Positions 43,276-53,923 of a stretch of 64,000 nucleotides of DNA are shown piece by piece. The notes below the pieces were generated by a model that did no database searches, was not told the DNA's origin, and was given only the letters and a program-made list of their open reading frames with translations. This DNA is from Ruminococcus flavefaciens (GTDB taxonomy: Bacteria > Bacillota > Clostridia > Oscillospirales > Ruminococcaceae): assembly GCA_023663905.1 (NCBI GenBank), contig JAMPGO010000001.1, positions 830,113 through 894,112 of the forward strand, read 5' to 3'. The position numbers and the translations under genes were made by a program. How positions within the stretch are numbered: the stretch's first letter is position 1; every line of letters begins with the position of its first letter.

Positions 43276-45366
43276 TTACTTTACGCCGAAGAGGAGCTTG
43301 TCGTAGGTCGGGAAAGGCCAGTATTCCTCTGCTGTAACCGTCTCTGCCTTGTCTGCGGAATCACGGAGTTCTTCCATTTTCGGAAGCAGACTGTCACGGA
43401 CAAACTCGGAAGCCTTTACAATATCTTCAATGCCCTTAAGCTCTGCAACTGCACCTTCGAGTGCGATTACTGCCTCGTCCATTTCGTCTGTGAGGTCGGA
43501 GAGGGTTGTGATGAGCTTCTTCTCGTACTTGCAGGCTACTGAAACAACGCTTGTCTTTGAAGCTACTGCGGAAGCTGTATCGGCTGTGAACTTTGAAACG
43601 GCAGGGATGATTTCCTTGCGTGCCATATCAATCATAGTGAGAGCTTCGATGTTTACTGCCTTAATGTAGTTTTCAAGCATAATGTCACGACGTGAGTAGA
43701 TTTCAGCTTCTGTGAAGATTCCGTGCGATGTCAGCATATCAACGTTCTTCTTGTCGCAGATTCTCGGCATTGCGTCTGCTGTAGTCTTGAGATTCAGCAA
43801 GCCACGCTTCTCGGCTTCTGCAATCCACGCATCGTCATAGCCGTTGCCGTTGAAGATGATTCTCTTGTGTTCCTTGATTGTACGGCGGATGAGGTCGTGA
43901 AGTGCGGTGTTGAAGTCGTCAGCCTTTTCAAGCTCGTCTGCAAACTGTTTCAGTACCTCTGCAACTGCTGCGTTGAGGTGGATGTTTGCGCACGAAATGC
44001 TGTTTGATGAGCCGAGCATACGGAACTCGAACTTGTTGCCTGTGAAGGCGAACGGCGACGTTCTGTTTCTGTCGGTCGTATCCTTGCGGAATTTCGGAAG
44101 TACATCAACGCCTAACTGCATTTTTTCCTTCTTTGTACCGCCGTAAGGTGTATCGCTCTCGATTGCGTCAAGCACTGCTGTAAGCTCATCGCCGAGGAAG
44201 ATTGAAATTACTGCCGGAGGTGCTTCGTTTGCGCCGAGTCTGTGGTCGTTTCCTGCTGTTGCAACAGAAAGGCGGAGCAAATCCTGATAATCGTCAACAG
44301 CCTTGATTACTGCCGAGAGGAAAAGCAGGAACTGTGCGTTCTCGTGCGGTGTATCTCCGGGTGAAAGAAGATTTACGCCCGTATCGGTTGAGATAGACCA
44401 GTTGTTGTGCTTGCCCGAACCGTTAACTCCTGCGAACGGCTTCTCGTGGAGCAGACATACAAGACCGTGCTTCTTTGCAACCTTCTGCATAACTTCCATA
44501 GTGAGCTGGTTGTGGTCTGTTGCGACGTTTGTCGTTGTATAGATAGGTGCAAGCTCGTGCTGTGCGGGTGCAACCTCGTTGTGCTTTGTCTTTGCAAGGA
44601 TTCCGAGCTTCCAGAGTTCCTTGTCAAGGTCTGCCATATATTCAGATACCTGCTGTTTGATTGAGCCGAAATAGTGGTCTTCGAGTTCCTGACCCTTCGG
44701 AGGCATTGCGCCGAAAAGTGTACGTCCGCTCATAATGAGGTCTTTTCTCTGTGCATAGAGGTCGGCAGGTACAAGGAAATACTCCTGCTCAGGTCCTACG
44801 GATGTTTTTACAACAGTTACCTTGTCGTTGCCGAAGAGCTTCAGAATGCGGAGAGCCTGCTTGTTGATAGCTTCCATTGAACGCAGAAGCGGTACTTTTT
44901 TGTCGAGCGCTTCGCCTGTGTATGAACAGAAAGCTGTCGGGATGTAAAGTGTGCCGTCCTTGATGAACGCATAGGAAGTCGGGTCCCAAGCTGTATAGCC
45001 ACGTGCTTCGAATGTTGCACGGAGACCGCCTGACGGGAATGATGAAGCGTCGGGTTCGCCCTTTACAAGCTCCTTGCCCGAAAATTCCATAATAACACGA
45101 CCGTCGGGTGAGGGTGTAATGAAGCTGTCGTGCTTTTCTGCGGTAAGACCTGTAAGAGGCTGGAACCAGTGCGTGTAATGGGTTGCGCCGTGTTCGATTG
45201 CCCAGTCCTTCATTGCGGAAGCAACTGAATCGGCAACGGATGAATCGAGCTTAGTACCCTTGTCGATAGTCTCCTTAAGGCTCTTGTAAACCTTTTCGGG
45301 AAGTCTGGCTTTCATAACTCTGTCGTCGAAAACCATTGAACCAAAATACTCTGTAACCTTTTCCAT
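43276..45366 (-). CDS. glnN: glutamine synthetase type III
   Basis: The 696-residue enzyme makes glutamine from glutamate, ammonia and ATP; type III enzymes are dodecamers typical of Bacteroides and rumen Firmicutes. GSIII hallmarks are [11 protein letters not shown] at the start, [31 protein letters not shown] (metal ligands), [11 protein letters not shown] and [23 protein letters not shown] (read in parts). All catalytic motifs look intact, in contrast to the GS-like protein at 55421. GAGGAGA precedes the ATG, 17 bases after pyrG, so it is cotranscribed with pyrG and probably with amt. Confidence 0.97.
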   Translation of the reverse strand: MEKVTEYFGSMVFDDRVMKARLPEKVYKSLKETIDKGTKLDSSVADSVASAMKDWAIEHGATHYTHWFQPLTGLTAEKHDSFITPSPDGRVIMEFSGKELVKGEPDASSFPSGGLRATFEARGYTAWDPTSYAFIKDGTLYIPTAFCSYTGEALDKKVPLLRSMEAINKQALRILKLFGNDKVTVVKTSVGPEQEYFLVPADLYAQRKDLIMSGRTLFGAMPPKGQELEDHYFGSIKQQVSEYMADLDKELWKLGILAKTKHNEVAPAQHELAPIYTTTNVATDHNQLTMEVMQKVAKKHGLVCLLHEKPFAGVNGSGKHNNWSISTDTGVNLLSPGDTPHENAQFLLFLSAVIKAVDDYQDLLRLSVATAGNDHRLGANEAPPAVISIFLGDELTAVLDAIESDTPYGGTKKEKMQLGVDVLPKFRKDTTDRNRTSPFAFTGNKFEFRMLGSSNSISCANIHLNAAVAEVLKQFADELEKADDFNTALHDLIRRTIKEHKRIIFNGNGYDDAWIAEAEKRGLLNLKTTADAMPRICDKKNVDMLTSHGIFTEAEIYSRRDIMLENYIKAVNIEALTMIDMARKEIIPAVSKFTADTASAVASKTSVVSVACKYEKKLITTLSDLTDEMDEAVIALEGAVAELKGIEDIVKASEFVRDSLLPKMEELRDSADKAETVTAEEYWPFPTYDKLLFGVK

Positions 45367-45383
45367 TGTAATTTCTCCTCACT

Positions 45384-47006
<1,623 letters not shown>

Positions 47007-47082
47007 TTAATCGGGATTCAGAGGACTGCGGGAGAATTTATGATTATTTTTGTTTGCAGTCCTGCTGAAACCGGATTATGCG

Positions 47083-48915
47083 TTATTTGTCGGAAGCACC
47101 CATAAGAACCTTGTTTTCCTCGGGCGAATCCTGCAATGCGTCATAGCCCTCTTCGCCTGTACGGATTTTTACGACGTTCTCAATATCGTAGATGAAGATT
47201 TTACCGTCGCCGTAGTTGCCTGTATAAAGTGCGCTTCTTGCGGAATCGATTACTCTGTCAACAGGCACTGCGCATACTGCGATTTCTGCCTTGATTTTCG
47301 GGAGAAGGTTCATCTCGATTCGTGTACCACGATAGTATTTCTGCTGTCCTTTCTGCATACCACAGCCGAGTACGTTCGTTACTGTGATACCTGTGATATG
47401 GATAGCTTCCATAGCCTGAATGAAGTCCTGAAGCTTCTGCTGTTTGAAGATTGCAACGACTTTAGTCATCTTAACATCGCCGTTTATTGACGGTGCGGAG
47501 TAGTTTTTTACTTCAACTGCCTCGTCAACAGATACGTGCGGTACTTTCACAACGCTCTTTGCATCGTCCTTTGTATAGCCCTGCATTGATATATCGCCCA
47601 TTGACGGTGCGAAATCGGCATAGGAGCTGATAAGTCCGTGTTCTGTAACGTCAAGTCCGAGAATTTCTTCCTGCTCTGTTGCACGAAGTCCGATTGTGTG
47701 CTTGATAACCTGAAATACGATTATCATTGTTACTGCTGTCCAGCCTGCTACGGCTACAACACCGAGAAGCTGTTTGCCGAGGAGTTCAAATCCACCGCCG
47801 TAGAATAAGCCTGTGTTGCAGATTCCGCTTGCTCCGCCGTCCTGTGCGATTGCAAATCCGGGTGCTTTATCTGTTGCGAAAAGTCCTACTGCAATTGTAC
47901 CCCAGAGACCGTTCATCATATGGACTGCTACTGCGCCGACAGGGTCGTCAACGTGAAGTACGTAGTCCAAGAACCATACGCCGAAGCATACGAGGAAGCC
48001 TGAAACGATACCAACCATAATTGCGCCGAATGCGTCCATTACATCACAGCCTGCCGTTATACCTACGAGACCTGCGAGCGATGCGTTAAGGCACATAGAT
48101 ACATCGGGCTTGCCGTATTTAATCCAAGTGAATACCATACAGGTTACTGTTGCGATTGCAGGTGCGATTGTTGTTGTAAGGAAGATTGAGCCGAGCATTT
48201 CAACTGACTGTGAAGCGGCAGGGTTGAAGCCGTACCAGCCGAACCAGAGAATGAATACACCAAGTGCGCCGATTGTAAGGTTATGTCCAGGGATTGCGTT
48301 TACCTTGACGTTGCCGTCCTTGTCTTTTGTGAATTTGCCGATTCTCGGTCCGAGAATTGTTGCGCCGACAAGTGCGGAGATACCGCCGACCATATGGATT
48401 GCGCAAGAGCCTGAAATATCGTGGAAGCCGAGCTGATAAAGCCAGCCGTCACTGTTCCAAATCCAGTGTGCTTCAATCGGATATACAAGCGCACTGATTA
48501 TGCCTGAGTATATACAGTATGAGATAAACTTCGTTCTCTCTGCCATAGCGCCCGATACGATAGTAGCGGTTGTTGCACAGAATACAAGGTTGAATACGAA
48601 GTTCGAGAAATCGAAGTTGTCGTATGATGTGAATATATCGAACCCGGGCTTGCCTATGAGACCCATAAAGTCCTCGCCGAGAAGAAGTCCGAAGCCGATG
48701 AGTATGAACATTACCGTACCGATACAGAAGTCCATAAGGTTTTTCATAATGATGTTGCCTGCGTTCTTTGCACGGGTAAATCCTGTTTCAACCATTGCAA
48801 ATCCTGCCTGCATAAAGAATACTAGTGAAACTGCTATCAGAAACCATACGCCGAAAACTTTATCGCCGACAGCACTTTCAATGACATCCATTAATTCCTG
48901 TGTTATTTCTGTCAT
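47083..48915 (-). CDS. amt: ammonium transporter fused to a PII signalling domain
   Basis: The 610-residue protein has an eleven-helix Amt domain (residues 25-430; AGFAMVETGFTRAKNAGNI, IHMVGGISALVGATILGPR, HMMNGLWGTIAVG with conserved pore histidines). After a linker of about 60 residues comes a complete PII (GlnB/GlnK) domain from about residue 485: MTKVVAIFKQQKLQDFIQAM, a T-loop with the tyrosine in KYYRGTRIE, and the ATP-binding GDGKIFIYDIENVVKIRTGE. The PII is therefore tethered to the channel it normally plugs. No separate glnK is nearby. ATG 48915 follows GGGAGG. Expression is controlled by the leader at 49021-49114. Confidence 0.93.
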   Translation of the reverse strand: MTEITQELMDVIESAVGDKVFGVWFLIAVSLVFFMQAGFAMVETGFTRAKNAGNIIMKNLMDFCIGTVMFILIGFGLLLGEDFMGLIGKPGFDIFTSYDNFDFSNFVFNLVFCATTATIVSGAMAERTKFISYCIYSGIISALVYPIEAHWIWNSDGWLYQLGFHDISGSCAIHMVGGISALVGATILGPRIGKFTKDKDGNVKVNAIPGHNLTIGALGVFILWFGWYGFNPAASQSVEMLGSIFLTTTIAPAIATVTCMVFTWIKYGKPDVSMCLNASLAGLVGITAGCDVMDAFGAIMVGIVSGFLVCFGVWFLDYVLHVDDPVGAVAVHMMNGLWGTIAVGLFATDKAPGFAIAQDGGASGICNTGLFYGGGFELLGKQLLGVVAVAGWTAVTMIIVFQVIKHTIGLRATEQEEILGLDVTEHGLISSYADFAPSMGDISMQGYTKDDAKSVVKVPHVSVDEAVEVKNYSAPSINGDVKMTKVVAIFKQQKLQDFIQAMEAIHITGITVTNVLGCGMQKGQQKYYRGTRIEMNLLPKIKAEIAVCAVPVDRVIDSARSALYTGNYGDGKIFIYDIENVVKIRTGEEGYDALQDSPEENKVLMGASDK

Positions 48916-49020
48916 AATAATTACCTCCCTTATTTCACAGCAAAATAACAAAAGGGTATATGATGTCCCGAGAAATCACGGGAAATCATACACCCCATTG
49001 TGTATGGATTTTAAGCACTT

Positions 49021-49068
49021 AAAACAAAAAAAGAGAACTACAGAATACCTGTGTATTCCGCAGCTCCC
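49021..49068 (-). terminator. leader terminator of amt
   Basis: On the minus strand GGAGCTGCGGAATAC (49067-49053) pairs with GTATTCTGTAGTTCTC (49048-49033) around the loop ACAG, giving about 15 pairs, followed by TTTTTTTG. It lies before the amt coding region and would stop transcription in the leader. Its 5' arm is shared with the hexaloop hairpin at 49061-49074. Confidence 0.85.
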
Positions 49069-49074
49069 TTGCTG
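49061..49074 (-). promoter_or_regulatory. ANTAR-type hexaloop antiterminator hairpin, amt leader
   Basis: On the minus strand CAGC-AAGGGA-GCTG: a four-pair stem with a six-base loop that has A at position 1 and G at position 4, the features required by ANTAR antiterminators. It lies at the extreme 5' end of the transcript and overlaps the 5' arm of the terminator, so the two structures exclude each other. Confidence 0.65.
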
Positions 49075-49085
49075 TTTACAATGCT

Positions 49086-49114
49086 ATTATACTCCGCCCG
49101 AAGCGATTTGTCAA
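49086..49114 (-). promoter_or_regulatory. promoter of amt
   Basis: On the minus strand: TTGACA (49114-49109), 17 bases, TATAAT (49091-49086). A perfect consensus promoter, suggesting that control is exerted after initiation, in the leader. Confidence 0.9.
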
Positions 49115-49202
49115 CCCTTTTCGGCGACTTTTTACGTTCTGCATAGTTTATTCGTCGACGGTGATAAAATTGAGTGAAAAGTGACAAAAATAATTTCACC
49201 TC

Positions 49203-49231
49203 TTGACAATTCGGGCATAATATGATAGAAT
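49203..49231 (+). promoter_or_regulatory. promoter of the gltB operon
   Basis: TTGACA (49203-49208), 17 bases, TAGAAT (49226-49231). Start expected near 49238, the first base of the hexaloop hairpin. About 90 bases separate it from the divergent amt promoter; that stretch holds no other obvious site. Confidence 0.8.
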
Positions 49232-49237
49232 ATTATA

Positions 49238-49251
49238 GAACAAGGACGTTC
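49238..49251 (+). promoter_or_regulatory. ANTAR-type hexaloop antiterminator hairpin, gltB leader
   Basis: GAAC-AAGGAC-GTTC: four-pair stem, six-base loop with A1 and G4. As in the amt leader, its loop and 3' arm are part of the 5' arm of the following terminator. The shared loop start AAGG in both leaders is unlikely by chance given identical placement. Confidence 0.65.
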
Positions 49252-49293
49252 CCGACAGGCTTATTGTCTGTTGCGGACGTTCTTTATTTTTTT
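49242..49293 (+). terminator. leader terminator of the gltB operon
   Basis: The arm 49242-49260 pairs with 49266-49284 (19 positions, one mismatch and some G-T pairs) around TTATT, followed by TATTTTTTT. The gltB start codon is 92 bases further on, so this is a leader terminator that must be bypassed for expression. Confidence 0.85.
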
Positions 49294-49307
49294 GCTTATA
49301 TATACGG

Positions 49308-49323
49308 TCAGCAATGGGGCTGG
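49308..49323 (+). other. second hexaloop hairpin in the gltB leader
   Basis: TCAGC-AATGGG-GCTGG also has a six-base loop with A1 and G4. It lies after the terminator, so its role is unclear; it could bind the ANTAR dimer together with the first hairpin or be coincidental. Confidence 0.3.
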
Positions 49324-49384
49324 ATTATCCGGGGAGAGTATATAAGCCTTAAATAAGTATTAATTTTTGAGAGGTGTGGCAATA

Positions 49385-52300
49385 ATGGACGACTTCAGAA
49401 AAGAAAATCCTTTCCAGAGACAGGGTCTCTACCGTCCGCAGTTTGAACACGATAACTGCGGTATCGGTGCAGTTGTCAATATCAACGGCGAAAAATCAAG
49501 GAGAGTTCTCGAGGACGCTCTCACTATCGTTGAAAAGCTTGAACATCGTGCAGGCAAGGACGCTGAGGGCAAGACAGGCGACGGCGTTGGTATTCTTTCG
49601 CAGATTCCGTACGATTTCTTCAAGGCTGAGGCTGACAGGCTCGGTATGGACATCGGCGGTGAGGGCGATTTCGGTATCGGTATGTTCTTCTTTCCGCAGA
49701 GCGAGCTGAAACGCAATCAGGCTAAGAAGATGTTTGAAATTATTCTCAAGAAGCAGGGTATGGAGTTCATCGGCTGGAGAGAAGTTCCGTCAAATCCCGA
49801 TGTTCTCGGGCAGAAGGCTGTTGACAGTATGCCCTTTATTATGCAGGGATTCGTGAAACGTCCTTCTGGCTGTGAAAAGGGTCTCGATTTTGACCGCAAG
49901 CTCTATGTCGCAAGACGTATATTTGAACAGGCTAACGAAAACACGTACGTATGTTCGCTGTCAAGCCGTACTATTGTATATAAAGGTATGTTTCTTGTTG
50001 ACGAGCTGAGAAAATTCTACAGCGATTTGCAGGACAGCGCTTTTGTTTCCGCTATTGCTATGGTTCACAGCCGTTTTTCAACAAATACACAGCCGAGCTG
50101 GCAGAAGGCTCACCCGAACAGACTTATTGTCCACAACGGCGAAATCAATACTATCACGGGCAATGCCGATAAAATGCTTGCACGTGAGGAGACTGTTCAC
50201 TGCGAGGCTTTCGGCGATGATATGAATAAAATCCTGCCTGCTATCAATGCAAGCGGTTCGGATTCCGCACGTCTTGACAATGCACTTGAATTTATGGTTA
50301 TGTCGGGTATGCCGTTGCCGTTGGCTGTTATGATTACAATACCCGAGCCTTGGAAAAATAACCGCACTATTTCGCAGGAAAAACACGATTTCTATCAGTA
50401 CTACGCTACTATGATGGAACCTTGGGACGGTCCTGCTTCGATACTCTTCTCAGACGGCGACGTTATGGGCGCTGTACTCGACAGAAACGGTCTCCGTCCG
50501 TCAAGATACTGCCTTACTTCCGACGGATTCCTGGTTCTCTCATCCGAGACAGGCTGTATTGATATTCCGCCCGAGAAGATTGTTAAAAAAGACCGTCTCC
50601 GTCCCGGAAAAATGCTTCTTGCCGATACAAAGCAGAAGAGACTTATTGATGACGACGAAATCAAGAGCTACTACGCTTCACGTCAGCCCTACGGCGAATG
50701 GCTTGACAGCAATCTTGTTAAGCTTCACGAGCTTCATATCCCGAATAAGGGCGTGCAGAACTACTCGCACGAGGAACTTGAAAAGCTCCAGAAGGCTTTC
50801 GGTTACAGCTACGAGGATATAAGGGGAAGTATTCTTCCTATGGCAGAGAACGGCGCAGAGCCGATTGCTTCTATGGGTTCGGATATTCCGCTTCCTCCGC
50901 TTGACGGCAAGAATCCTCCGCTGTTCAATTATTTCCGCCAGCTCTTCGCTCAGGTAACAAATCCGCCTTTCGACGCTATCCGTGAGGAAATCGTTACCGA
51001 TACAAGCACCTATATCGGCGAGGACGGCAATATCCTTGAGGAAAAGCCCGAAAACTGCCACGTTCTTAAGGTCGAGAATCCCATTCTCACAAGCACCGAT
51101 ATGCTCAAAATCAAGAGTATGAAGGTTGAAGGTCTTAAAACGGCTGTCATCCCGATTACATATTATATAGGTACGTCGCTGGAGCGTGCTATCGAACGTC
51201 TGTTCATCGACGCTGACAAGGCTTACCGTGAGGGCGCAAATATTCTTATCCTCTCCGACAGGGACGTTGATGAATACCGTGCCGCTATTCCGTCGCTTCT
51301 TGCTGTCGCTTCGCTTCAACAGCATCTCGTTTCCACCAAAAAACGTACGGCTGTTGCTATTATTCTCGAAAGTGCAGAGCCTCGTGAAGTACACCACTTC
51401 GCTACGCTTCTCGGCTACGGTGCGTGCGCTGTAAACCCGTACCTCGCTCAGGCTACTATCCGTGATTTGATTGAGACAGGTATGCTTGACAAGGATTTCT
51501 ATGCCGCTGAAGCTGATTACAACAGCGCCGTTCTTCACGGTATTGTCAAGATTGCTTCTAAAATGGGTATTTCCACTATCCAGTCATATCAGGGTTCAAA
51601 GCTGTTTGAGGCTGTCGGCATTTCAGAAGCCGTTATTAACAAGTATTTCAGAGGTACTGTCAGCAGAATCGGCGGTATCACTCTCGCTGATATAAGCCAC
51701 AGAACCGAAAAGCTACATAATTCCGCTTTCGACCCGCTCGGTCTTAATGTTAATATGGAACTCGAAAGCTCGGGAAGCCACAAGCTCCGTTCAGGAAAGT
51801 CCGACCACCTCTATACTCCCGAGACTATTCACCTGCTCCAGGAAGCTACACGTACGGGCAATTACGATACCTACAAAGAGTATTCGTCCGCTCTTACTCG
51901 TGAGGATAATGAACTTACGCTCAGAAGTCTGCTCGATTTTAAATTCGACGAAAACGGCGGTATTCCGATTGACGAGGTTGAGAGCGTTGAGAGTATCTGC
52001 CACAGGTTCAAGACAGGTGCGATGTCCTACGGCTCTATCTCGCAGGAAGCTCACGAGTGTATGGCGGTTGCTATGAACAGAATCGGCGGTAAATCGAACT
52101 CGGGCGAGGGCGGTGAAGCGCCTGAAAGACTTAAGTCCGACAGATGTTCCGCTATCAAGCAGGTTGCTTCGGGTCGTTTCGGTGTTACAAGCGAATATCT
52201 CGTATCAGCCAAGGAAATCCAGATTAAAATGGCGCAGGGCGCTAAACCCGGCGAGGGCGGTCATCTTCCGAGCGGTAAGGTATATCCGTGGATTGCAAAG

Positions 52301-53920
52301 ACCCGTCACTCAACGGCCGGTGTGGGACTTATTTCACCTCCTCCGCACCACGATATTTACTCTATCGAAGATTTGGCTCAGCTTATTTACGACCTTAAAA
52401 ATTCCAACAAGGACGCAAGAATCTCCGTAAAGCTCGTATCCGAAGCAGGCGTTGGTACTGTTGCCGCAGGTGTTGCAAAGGCTGGCGCACAGGTTATTCT
52501 TATTTCGGGCTATGACGGCGGTACGGGCGCAGCTCCGAGAAGCTCTATCTACAACGCTGGTCTGCCGTGGGAAATCGGTCTCGCAGAAGCTCACCAGTCG
52601 CTTATGATGAACGGTCTCCGCACAAGGGTTATGATTGAAACAGACGGCAAGCTTATGACAGGTCGTGATGTTCTTGTCGCCGCACTTCTCGGCGCAGAGG
52701 AATACGGCTTTGCTACTGCTCCGCTTGTAACTATGGGCTGTGTTATGATGAGAGTCTGCAATCTCGATACCTGTCCTATGGGTATCGCTACGCAGAATCC
52801 CGAACTCAGAAAGCGTTTCCAGGGCAAGCCCGAATATATCATCAACTTTATGCACTTTGTTGCGCAGGAACTCCGTGAGTATATGGCTAAGCTCGGTATC
52901 CGCACGGTAAATGAGCTTATCGGACGTACCGACCTGCTTTACAAGAAGTCGGAGAGCGGTAATATTGATTTCTCCGAGATTCTCTGCGACAGCATTGAGA
53001 ACAGCGACGGCGGTCAGTATTTCAGAAAAGAGGATATTTATAACTTCGAGCTTGAAAAGACTGTTGACGAGACTGTTATTATGAAGAAGCTCGGCTCGGC
53101 TCTTAAAAATAAAACCAAAAAGACCATTGAAATCGATGTTAAAAATACAGACCGTGCGCTTGGTACGCTGTTCGGTGCGGAGATTACCAAAAAATGGGGC
53201 GATAATACTCTTGCCGACGATACCTTTACGGTTAAGTGCCACGGAAGCGGTGGACAGAGTTTCGGTGCGTTTATTCCCAAGGGTCTAACGCTTGAACTCA
53301 TCGGCGACAGCAACGACTATTTCGGAAAGGGTCTTTCGGGCGGTAAGCTTGTACTCTATCCGCCGAAAAACTCGGGATTCAAGGCTGAGGAGAATATTAT
53401 TGCAGGAAACGTCGCTCTCTATGGCGCAACTTCGGGCAAGGCATTCATCAACGGTATCGCAGGAGAAAGATTCTGCGTAAGAAATTCAGGCGCTACGGCT
53501 GTCTGCGAAGGCGTCGGCGACCACGGCTGTGAGTATATGACAGGCGGACGTGCTGTTATCCTCGGAACTACGGGCAAGAACTTCGCCGCTGGTATGTCGG
53601 GCGGTATTGCTTATGTTCTTGACGAAAACAGAGACCTCTATATGAAGATTAACAAGGCGCTTGTTTCACTGGAAGCCGTTACAAACAAGTACGATATTAT
53701 TGAACTCAAGAATATTATTCAGGAACACTACGAAGCTACAGGCTCGGCAAAGGCTAAGAGGATTCTTGAGGACTTCGCAAGCTATATCGGCAGTTTCAAA
53801 AAGATTCTTCCGCACGACTATGCGAAAATCCAGAGTACTGTCGTTGCTCTCGAGGAAAAGGGTATGAGCAGTGAACAGGCTGAAATAGAAGCATTCTATA
53901 TTACTAAGAAGGAGGGCTGA
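49385..53920 (+). CDS. gltB: glutamate synthase, large (alpha) subunit
   Basis: The 1511-residue flavoprotein transfers the amide of glutamine to 2-oxoglutarate. A short propeptide precedes the catalytic cysteine in HDNCGIGA (near residue 24), followed by the class II amidotransferase (MVHSRFSTNTQPSW), central domain, FMN-binding synthase domain (GGKSNSGEGGEAPERL, SAKEIQIKMAQGAKPGEGGHLP) and iron-sulfur cysteines (GCVMMRVCNLDTCPMGIATQ, in parts), then the GXGXG beta-helix domain at the C-terminus. ATG 49385 follows GAGAGGTG; earlier in-frame codons lack a site. First gene of gltB-gltD-GS-like-ANTAR-purF-asnB. Confidence 0.97.
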   Translation: MDDFRKENPFQRQGLYRPQFEHDNCGIGAVVNINGEKSRRVLEDALTIVEKLEHRAGKDAEGKTGDGVGILSQIPYDFFKAEADRLGMDIGGEGDFGIGMFFFPQSELKRNQAKKMFEIILKKQGMEFIGWREVPSNPDVLGQKAVDSMPFIMQGFVKRPSGCEKGLDFDRKLYVARRIFEQANENTYVCSLSSRTIVYKGMFLVDELRKFYSDLQDSAFVSAIAMVHSRFSTNTQPSWQKAHPNRLIVHNGEINTITGNADKMLAREETVHCEAFGDDMNKILPAINASGSDSARLDNALEFMVMSGMPLPLAVMITIPEPWKNNRTISQEKHDFYQYYATMMEPWDGPASILFSDGDVMGAVLDRNGLRPSRYCLTSDGFLVLSSETGCIDIPPEKIVKKDRLRPGKMLLADTKQKRLIDDDEIKSYYASRQPYGEWLDSNLVKLHELHIPNKGVQNYSHEELEKLQKAFGYSYEDIRGSILPMAENGAEPIASMGSDIPLPPLDGKNPPLFNYFRQLFAQVTNPPFDAIREEIVTDTSTYIGEDGNILEEKPENCHVLKVENPILTSTDMLKIKSMKVEGLKTAVIPITYYIGTSLERAIERLFIDADKAYREGANILILSDRDVDEYRAAIPSLLAVASLQQHLVSTKKRTAVAIILESAEPREVHHFATLLGYGACAVNPYLAQATIRDLIETGMLDKDFYAAEADYNSAVLHGIVKIASKMGISTIQSYQGSKLFEAVGISEAVINKYFRGTVSRIGGITLADISHRTEKLHNSAFDPLGLNVNMELESSGSHKLRSGKSDHLYTPETIHLLQEATRTGNYDTYKEYSSALTREDNELTLRSLLDFKFDENGGIPIDEVESVESICHRFKTGAMSYGSISQEAHECMAVAMNRIGGKSNSGEGGEAPERLKSDRCSAIKQVASGRFGVTSEYLVSAKEIQIKMAQGAKPGEGGHLPSGKVYPWIAKTRHSTAGVGLISPPPHHDIYSIEDLAQLIYDLKNSNKDARISVKLVSEAGVGTVAAGVAKAGAQVILISGYDGGTGAAPRSSIYNAGLPWEIGLAEAHQSLMMNGLRTRVMIETDGKLMTGRDVLVAALLGAEEYGFATAPLVTMGCVMMRVCNLDTCPMGIATQNPELRKRFQGKPEYIINFMHFVAQELREYMAKLGIRTVNELIGRTDLLYKKSESGNIDFSEILCDSIENSDGGQYFRKEDIYNFELEKTVDETVIMKKLGSALKNKTKKTIEIDVKNTDRALGTLFGAEITKKWGDNTLADDTFTVKCHGSGGQSFGAFIPKGLTLELIGDSNDYFGKGLSGGKLVLYPPKNSGFKAEENIIAGNVALYGATSGKAFINGIAGERFCVRNSGATAVCEGVGDHGCEYMTGGRAVILGTTGKNFAAGMSGGIAYVLDENRDLYMKINKALVSLEAVTNKYDIIELKNIIQEHYEATGSAKAKRILEDFASYIGSFKKILPHDYAKIQSTVVALEEKGMSSEQAEIEAFYITKKEG

Positions 53921-53923
53921 GTT

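Noticed and set aside
50678-51538. Long antisense open frame inside gltB (others lie inside FkbM, asnB at 58765 and gltD)
   Set aside because: These frames mirror the codon pattern of the real genes, have no ribosome binding sites and resemble no family.
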